From Tetmemena sp. SeJ-2015 (taxonomy: Eukaryota > Ciliophora > Spirotrichea > Sporadotrichida > Oxytrichidae): 64,000 nucleotides of DNA. How positions within the stretch are numbered: the first letter of the stretch is position 1; every line of letters begins with the position of its first letter. A program made the position numbers and the translations under genes. The notes below the pieces were generated by a model. The model had not been told where the DNA came from, searched no databases, and worked only from the letters and a program-made list of their open reading frames with translations. Location of the stretch: assembly GCA_027382625.1 (NCBI GenBank), contig JAJKFJ010022441.1, forward strand, positions 51,453 to 115,452, given 5' to 3'. Shown in pieces: positions 59,298 through 64,000 of this stretch.

Positions 59298-60763
59298 ATT
59301 ACTAATTTAAGCTTGATTTAGCGGAATTTTTTTTTTAATTTATGAATTCTATTGATAGTTAAAGTTTCTGCATTGGGATTCCCTTTGTAGACCTTCAGTT
59401 TCCTGGCAGTTGAGAAAAGTGTTCATTTTGGACGATCTAGGGCTCATTGGATAGCTAATGCAAAATTAGGTGGACTTTATCCTGTGCGTTGACCCTCTAT
59501 CTGCACTCCTGATGGAGTTAACCGGACTTTAATGTGGCAGGTGCCAATTATTCATAAATGTAACATCCTTATTAAATTGCCCTCACAAATTGAGGATTCA
59601 GCCAAAGTCAACAGGATCATTGTTTCTCCCCTTGGAATGAGCATTCCATTGATATCCATATTGCTAGGGTTAATTAAATATTTTTTTGCCTCAAACACTT
59701 TCACAAAAACAACATCATTCATAGAGATATAAAACCTTCAAATATTCTCAACTAAAAAACTTCAAAGTTAAAATAGTTCCTTATTTATATTTAAGAAGAA
59801 AAAAACTAAAATTATTTGAGCTATAATAAGAAACGAAAAGTTTTTTTAGAGATGAAGCTCATAATATCTGAGAAACAGAATGGTTTTTAGAAATTATTTA
59901 AATTTGAATTATTATAAATTACTTTTTTGGGAATTAATTAGGTTAACTGTCAATTAATTAAAAACTTTTACCCGCGGGGGGTTCGAACGACCGTCCTCCA
60001 ATCATTAATCAGACTCAATAGTAGGAATACCATTGAGCGGGGCGAAGTCTGATTAATGATTGGAGGACGGTCGTTCGAACCCCCCGCGGGTAAAAGTTTT
60101 TAATTAATTGACAGTTAACCTAATTAATTCCCAAAAAAGTAATTTATAATAATTCAAATTTAAATAATTTCTAAAAACCATTCTGTTTCTCAGATATTAT
60201 GAGCTTCATCTCTAAAAAAACTTTTCGTTTCTTATTATAGCTCAAATAATTTTAGTTTTTTTCTTCTTAAATATAAATAAGGAACTATTTTAACTTTGAA
60301 GTTTTTTAGTTGAGAATATTTGAAGGTTTTATATCTCTATGAATGATGTTGTTTTTGTGAAAGTGTTTGAGGCAAAAAAATATTTAATTAACCCTAGCAA
60401 TATGGATATCAATGGAATGCTCATTCCAAGGGGAGAAACAATGATCCTGTTGACTTTGGCTGAATCCTCAATTTGTGAGGGCAATTTAATAAGGATGTTA
60501 CATTTATGAATAATTGGCACCTGCCACATTAAAGTCCGGTTAACTCCATCAGGAGTGCAGATAGAGGGTCAACGCACAGGATAAAGTCCACCTAATTTTG
60601 CATTAGCTATCCAATGAGCCCTAGATCGTCCAAAATGAACACTTTTCTCAACTGCCAGGAAACTGAAGGTCTACAAAGGGAATCCCAATGCAGAAACTTT
60701 AACTATCAATAGAATTCATAAATTAAAAAAAAAATTCCGCTAAATCAAGCTTAAATTAGTAAT
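59298..60763. repeat. 718-bp-arm palindrome with a protein-kinase fragment
   Basis: 59298-60015 is the reverse complement of 60046-60763, with no difference seen where I compared them, around a 30-bp spacer that itself has a CTCAAT/ATTGAG hairpin. Each arm holds a kinase fragment (CLKHFHKNNIIHRDIKPSNIL, plus strand in the left arm at about 59680-59750) in otherwise broken frames, and at the inner end a GC-rich block with a TTCGAAC motif. The left outer boundary is just 3' of the DIS3 PIN segment. It may be a genuine germline palindrome, an inverted-repeat element, or an inverted chimera from amplification or assembly. Confidence 0.75.
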
Positions 60764-60939
60764 ATTTAGCAATGAGAATGAGTAGGCAAAAAATTTAAAT
60801 TTTATATTTTTCAGTTAAGTTATTATAAGATGAATATAATTACATGATAGAGTTACACACTTAAATTCTTTACCCTATTGGATCACCTCCCACCATTCTT
60901 TAATAAGATTTTGAAACGCACAATTATATTTATATTATT

Positions 60940-61025
60940 GAGTCTGATTAATGATGGGTGTAGGCCATCGAACCCAGTGAAACATTTTTTTAATTAACCC
61001 TCAGTTAACTTTATTAATTTTTAAA
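60940..61025. repeat. diverged copy of the palindrome core
   Basis: GAGTCTGATTAATGAT, then a GC-rich segment ending CATCGAACCCA, then TTTAATTAACCCTCAGTTAAC aligns with the inner part of the right palindrome arm (60045-60130) with gaps and substitutions. This shows that the core belongs to a repeated family. The rest of 60764-61195 is AT-rich with nothing recognised. Confidence 0.55.
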
Positions 61026-61195
61026 ATTTGTGACCATAATAGTAGAAATAAAAAAATTGATACGAGATACTTATTAAATTAACGGATAAGAATTGTCAAT
61101 ATATATTGTATTAACATTAAAGAGTTTAAATTTTAAAACAATAAAGACACTTATTAGCTACTTAGTATTAGCTTAGAGATCTTGTTATCTTGAAT

Positions 61196-62035
61196 TCAAG
61201 CTTTGAGTTTGCCTGCGATATAGTCCTTAATTTGCTGAGTCTTGAGGTTGAACTTCACATTCTCAATTAAGATATGTATTTAAGCATACATCATTAAATT
61301 AATTTAAGTTCTCAACTTATTTATTGTCTCTCTTTTTAAGCTTAACCTGAAGAGTTTGCTAGATAGCATGGTTTAGCATCGCATGTGCCACGAGTTAGCA
61401 GCCTATTGAGGGTATCGGCATCTTGGAAAGTAGCTTCTCATACCAAGGCACTTAAGTTACTCTGTTCAACAGGAATCCTGGCTTAAACATTGTTGAAACT
61501 GGAAGTCCAGTGTTATGGATATCTTCTTCTGTCTTCGCCTTTATTCTCAAAACTCTAAGAGGAGCGAAGCGGTTCGTCAAGTGCCCTGACAAATATCCAA
61601 AGTAGATCGCACCAGAATCCATTATTTTAAATGACTTTAGTAAATTATAATAAATCCAAAGCAAGTCTTGCGAAATTAACAGGGATATCATGTTCAATTC
61701 TTTGCAACACTTCTTTGCTCTCAGTGACTTAAGCTCCCAGAGTGCTCAAAAAGATCTCATATCCTTATAATTTTCCCTTTAAGTCGTCAAGATTTCCAAC
61801 ATCTTCTCTTAGTTCAATGTTAAGTTTAATACAGTTCATATACTTAGAAAAGTAAGTTTAGCAATGGAATTTTGCTGATCCCATTCTGGAAGAGTTCTTC
61901 TGCCAATAATCATGAGCTCGGATAAAAAATAAATGATACTCTCTAGTCTTTGGTTGCCAGGCGAACTACCTCTCGTCCTGTTGCACCGGTTGCTCCCAAG
62001 ATTGCAATTCTGACTTTAATATCTTAGTCACTCAT
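61196..62035 (-). CDS. TIP30/HTATIP2-like NAD(P)-binding oxidoreductase
   Basis: Atypical short-chain dehydrogenase fold. ATG 62035 begins MSDQDIKVRIAILGATGATG, a Rossmann dinucleotide-binding loop (GATGATG), followed by a GRRTLPEW segment of the TIP30 type, EDVGNLDDLKGKLQGYEIFL, FLSTLGAQVTESKEV, AKTEEDIHNTGLPVSTMFKP-GFLLNR and WYEKLLSKMPIP. The C-terminal VKFNLKTQQIKDYIAGKLKA ends at TGA 61196-61198 after a probable intron (about 61265-61320). Frame changes near 61935, 61860 and 61625 are presumably IESs or introns. The Tyr-x-x-x-Lys catalytic pair is not obvious, as in some of the family. Cytosolic role in redox or signalling is inferred. Confidence 0.7.
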
Positions 62036-62164
62036 ATATTTATTACTAATTAATGAATGACGTATATTTATGAAATCCGTTTTTTTGTCAGAAATTAGAG
62101 CAAATATTTTACTCACTTCAACAAAAATATCTATTTGAGGCAGAAGAATAAAAAAATTTAATTT

Positions 62165-62600
62165 TCATTCTCTTTTTTAAAGTTGATACTTTTCTATCGC
62201 GTAGTTCTTATTGAAAATTTAGTGATATGAAAATGTATAATAAATTTACTAAATGTAATTTTTTGTTGAGAATCTCGATCTCTCGTTCTCTCCGATTAAT
62301 AATATTCTTTTAAATAAGGAAGTAATTGTCTTGGCCTTGAGTTCAAGCGCTTTCTCAACTGAATGGTGGAACATAGCAAATGCAAGTTACCTATCTTCAA
62401 TCTTAGGTGCAGACACTTTAGCTAATATACACTCGATCCTTCTAAAATCATTTTCTATATTTACCAAAACACCAGGTCTGAACATTGTGTGCAAGGAACA
62501 CCAACCTCGAAGATGACTTACTCAGCCTCTCCTTTCAATCTAGTTAAGAAGAGATAGAATTTTGTATTTGCCATCATGGACGACAGATATCCGAAGAAAT
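62165..62600 (-). pseudogene. second TIP30-like copy, C-terminal fragment with a CA-dinucleotide frameshift
   Basis: INFFGYLSSMMANTKFYLF, LTRLKGEAEQVIFEVGVPCT, then after a 2-bp frame change MFRPGVLVNIENDF and QLAFAMFHHSVEKALELKAK to TGA 62165-62167. These align block by block with the C-terminal half of the gene at 61196-62035 (AIYFGYLSG; IKAKTEEDIHNTGLPVSTMF; VAHAMLNHAIQQTLQ). No N-terminal Rossmann motif was found upstream on this strand, so it is a partial tandem duplicate or an isolated coding segment. Confidence 0.6.
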
Positions 62601-63236
62601 TAATTCCACACAATTTAAGCTAAGATAATAATTTAACTTTATTCTAAAGCAAGTAAAGTAAAAGCTATTAAGGTAAGCTATTCAAATAGCCAAAAATAAC
62701 AATAATAATAATCAAGATTTAAGAAACCAGGAAGACTGAATAAGTCTCTCCTTCTATATGTCTAACTCATAATGTGGTAAAAAAATTATCGTTACCATCT
62801 AGTAAGAACTCCAGCTACAAAAAGCTATTTATTAGATTTTACTTTAGATTTTAAGCAAATAATTATTTAATTTTTTTAATAAAAAAATAATTATAAGAAA
62901 AAGGGATCCAAATCTAAAGAATACAAAGAATTATGGCTTGAAATGATCATGGGTAAACTGCAAATTTTCTCGCCTTGAAATAATTTTAAACTCAGGAAAT
63001 CTATTATTTTATTTTGCATTTCAAAAAAGTTCTATGATAAAAGAAAATAAAAATAGGATAAAAGCTATATTTAGAGAAGTCTATTGTCAAGATGATTATA
63101 CCATTGAGTCAGATTAATTTAAAATAAAAGATAGTATTAAATTAGAAAGTTAAAATTCAGGACGCACACGACCGGCAATAGGCACCTGTCGCATTTCCCT
63201 GAAGGCTCTCATGGTTGGTACTCCGTTGGCTGGTGA
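62601..63236. other. AT-rich spacer turning GC-rich at its right end
   Basis: Nothing recognised to about 63160. From 63165 base composition rises sharply, marking the left side of the GC-rich segment that contains the frame at 63237. Confidence 0.4.
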
Positions 63237-63524
63237 ATGAGCGCTAAAAAGAGGCAAGGGTTAATGGAAGCCGAAGCTCTGAGGAAGGTGGTTGAGCTGC
63301 TCACTGGAGAGATAATCAAAGGTTAGAGATTCGCACTGACCCTCCTAATCCATTTGGCGTGGAGAGATGTGATCTATGGGCAAACACTCAATCATGCAGC
63401 TGAACAGCGATGCAAGAAGCTGGGGAGCATCATCTTGCTCGCGGACGAATGCTATATGATTTTTTTATATTACTTTTTAGATCAGGTTTATTTTAAATGG
63501 TATAAAGAAGCTGGGTGCTTCTGA
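63237..63524 (+). CDS. short GC-rich reading frame, unknown (possibly mobile-element derived)
   Basis: 95 codons from ATG 63237 to TGA 63522-63524 (MSAKKRQGLMEAEALRKVVE; FALTLLIHLAWRDVIYGQTL; EQRCKKLGSIILLADECY). Helical, with an aromatic/basic pattern somewhat like a recombinase core, but no catalytic set is visible. A possible intron end (TTTTTAG near 63480) suggests the frame may be spliced. The local GC content is well above that of the flanks, as in the TBE and Rep elements, which hints at foreign origin. Confidence 0.35.
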
Positions 63525-64000
63525 TAGGAGTGTGAGGTGGCGGGGATAACACGTGCTTAATATCCCAATATGGAAGGTAAGCTACGACGTCACGTATATA
63601 AGCATAAATTTTAAGTCTATCTTAATCATGCCGGGAATACTTTAATTCATTAATAATTTAAAAAAAAAGGATAAAATTTTAAATAATGTTGTTCTAAGAA
63701 AAATAGAGAAGCAGCATCTATTTTAAAACTGTATAATATTTTATTGTTTTTTACTATAAAATTTTACAATAACTTGTCTAGGGCCTCTCAATAGCGTTAT
63801 TTGGCTTCATCTCGGCCGATTTTTGATAAAGGTTTTAGTTCGCGAAATATTTGCCCCTCTAATTTCTGGGCTATAGTCAACTTTCCTCAAAATCATGATG
63901 AAAATGTGATCATAAATCCTAATCGAAAACTCGCAGGGTTCCGATCTTCTCAAAGACAAAATGAGGGCCCCCGCAAATAGTTGTCTAGGGGCTAATCGAG
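63525..64000. other. terminal region with a repeated TTGTCTAGGG motif
   Basis: TTGTCTAGGG occurs at 63774-63783 and again at 63981-63990 in the same orientation, bracketing a GC-richer segment that runs off the window. Nothing else is recognised. Confidence 0.35.

Noticed and set aside
59532..59732. 66-codon frame duplicated identically in both palindrome arms as a real gene.
   Set aside because: It is out of frame with the kinase motif HRDIKPSN in the same DNA. The identity follows from the palindrome itself.
1..64000. CRISPR arrays, rRNA genes, bacterial operons or phage.
   Set aside because: No spaced direct-repeat arrays or rRNA signatures were seen. Introns, TAA/TAG as Gln and IES pointers mark a ciliate germline sequence.

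Overview
The window reads as germline (micronuclear) DNA of a hypotrich-type ciliate, of the Oxytricha/Stylonychia kind. The genome is AT-rich. Long homologous reading frames stay open only if TAA and TAG are read as Gln and TGA as the sole stop. The genes carry short GT..AG introns of about 20-67 nt, and they are also cut by short AT-rich internal eliminated sequences (IESs) bounded by direct repeats (pointers) whose removal restores the frame. I resolved junctions in a cGMP-dependent kinase, an armadillo-like gene, an HMG-box gene, a large coiled-coil gene, a phosphatase and an exosome nuclease. Most calls are therefore interrupted genes, and outer boundaries are approximate unless a start or stop is named.

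Layout. 1-2817 (-): cyclic-nucleotide-dependent protein kinase, cut by the window edge. 2965-9769: a small unknown gene, then a Gln/Asn/Ser-rich coding stretch split by a decayed TBE-type transposon (zinc-finger/kinase, 22-kDa and transposase genes). 9890-19426 (+): armadillo-like gene, unknown gene, HMG-box chromatin protein, long charged coiled-coil protein and two secreted proteins. 19604-23861 (-): dual-specificity phosphatase, interrupted by a TA-flanked miniature transposon, and a coiled-coil protein. 23979-43086 (+): two tandem paralogous TRP/polycystin-like channel genes. The first is interrupted by a 7.6-kb segment that encodes a beta-helix surface protein and is bounded by 0.94-kb inverted repeats. 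43495-47150 (-): large surface membrane protein.

48975-51231 is a compact element with about 389-bp hairpin-rich terminal inverted repeats and a single decayed superfamily-3-helicase Rep-like gene. It is the best candidate here for an undescribed mobile system. 51486-52143 is a helix-turn-helix gene. 54022-59262 is a scrambled gene for the exosome ribonuclease DIS3/Rrp44. Its C-terminal segments lie upstream of the N-terminal ones, a circular permutation with matching pointers, and a Mutator-like miniature element sits in one gap. 59298-60763 is a 718-bp-arm palindrome containing a kinase fragment. 61196-62600 holds two TIP30-like oxidoreductase copies, and the right end holds a GC-rich unknown reading frame.

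The genes do not form an operon or pathway. What unites the window is programmed DNA rearrangement: ordinary cellular genes fragmented by IESs, several of which are or contain transposable elements at different stages of decay.
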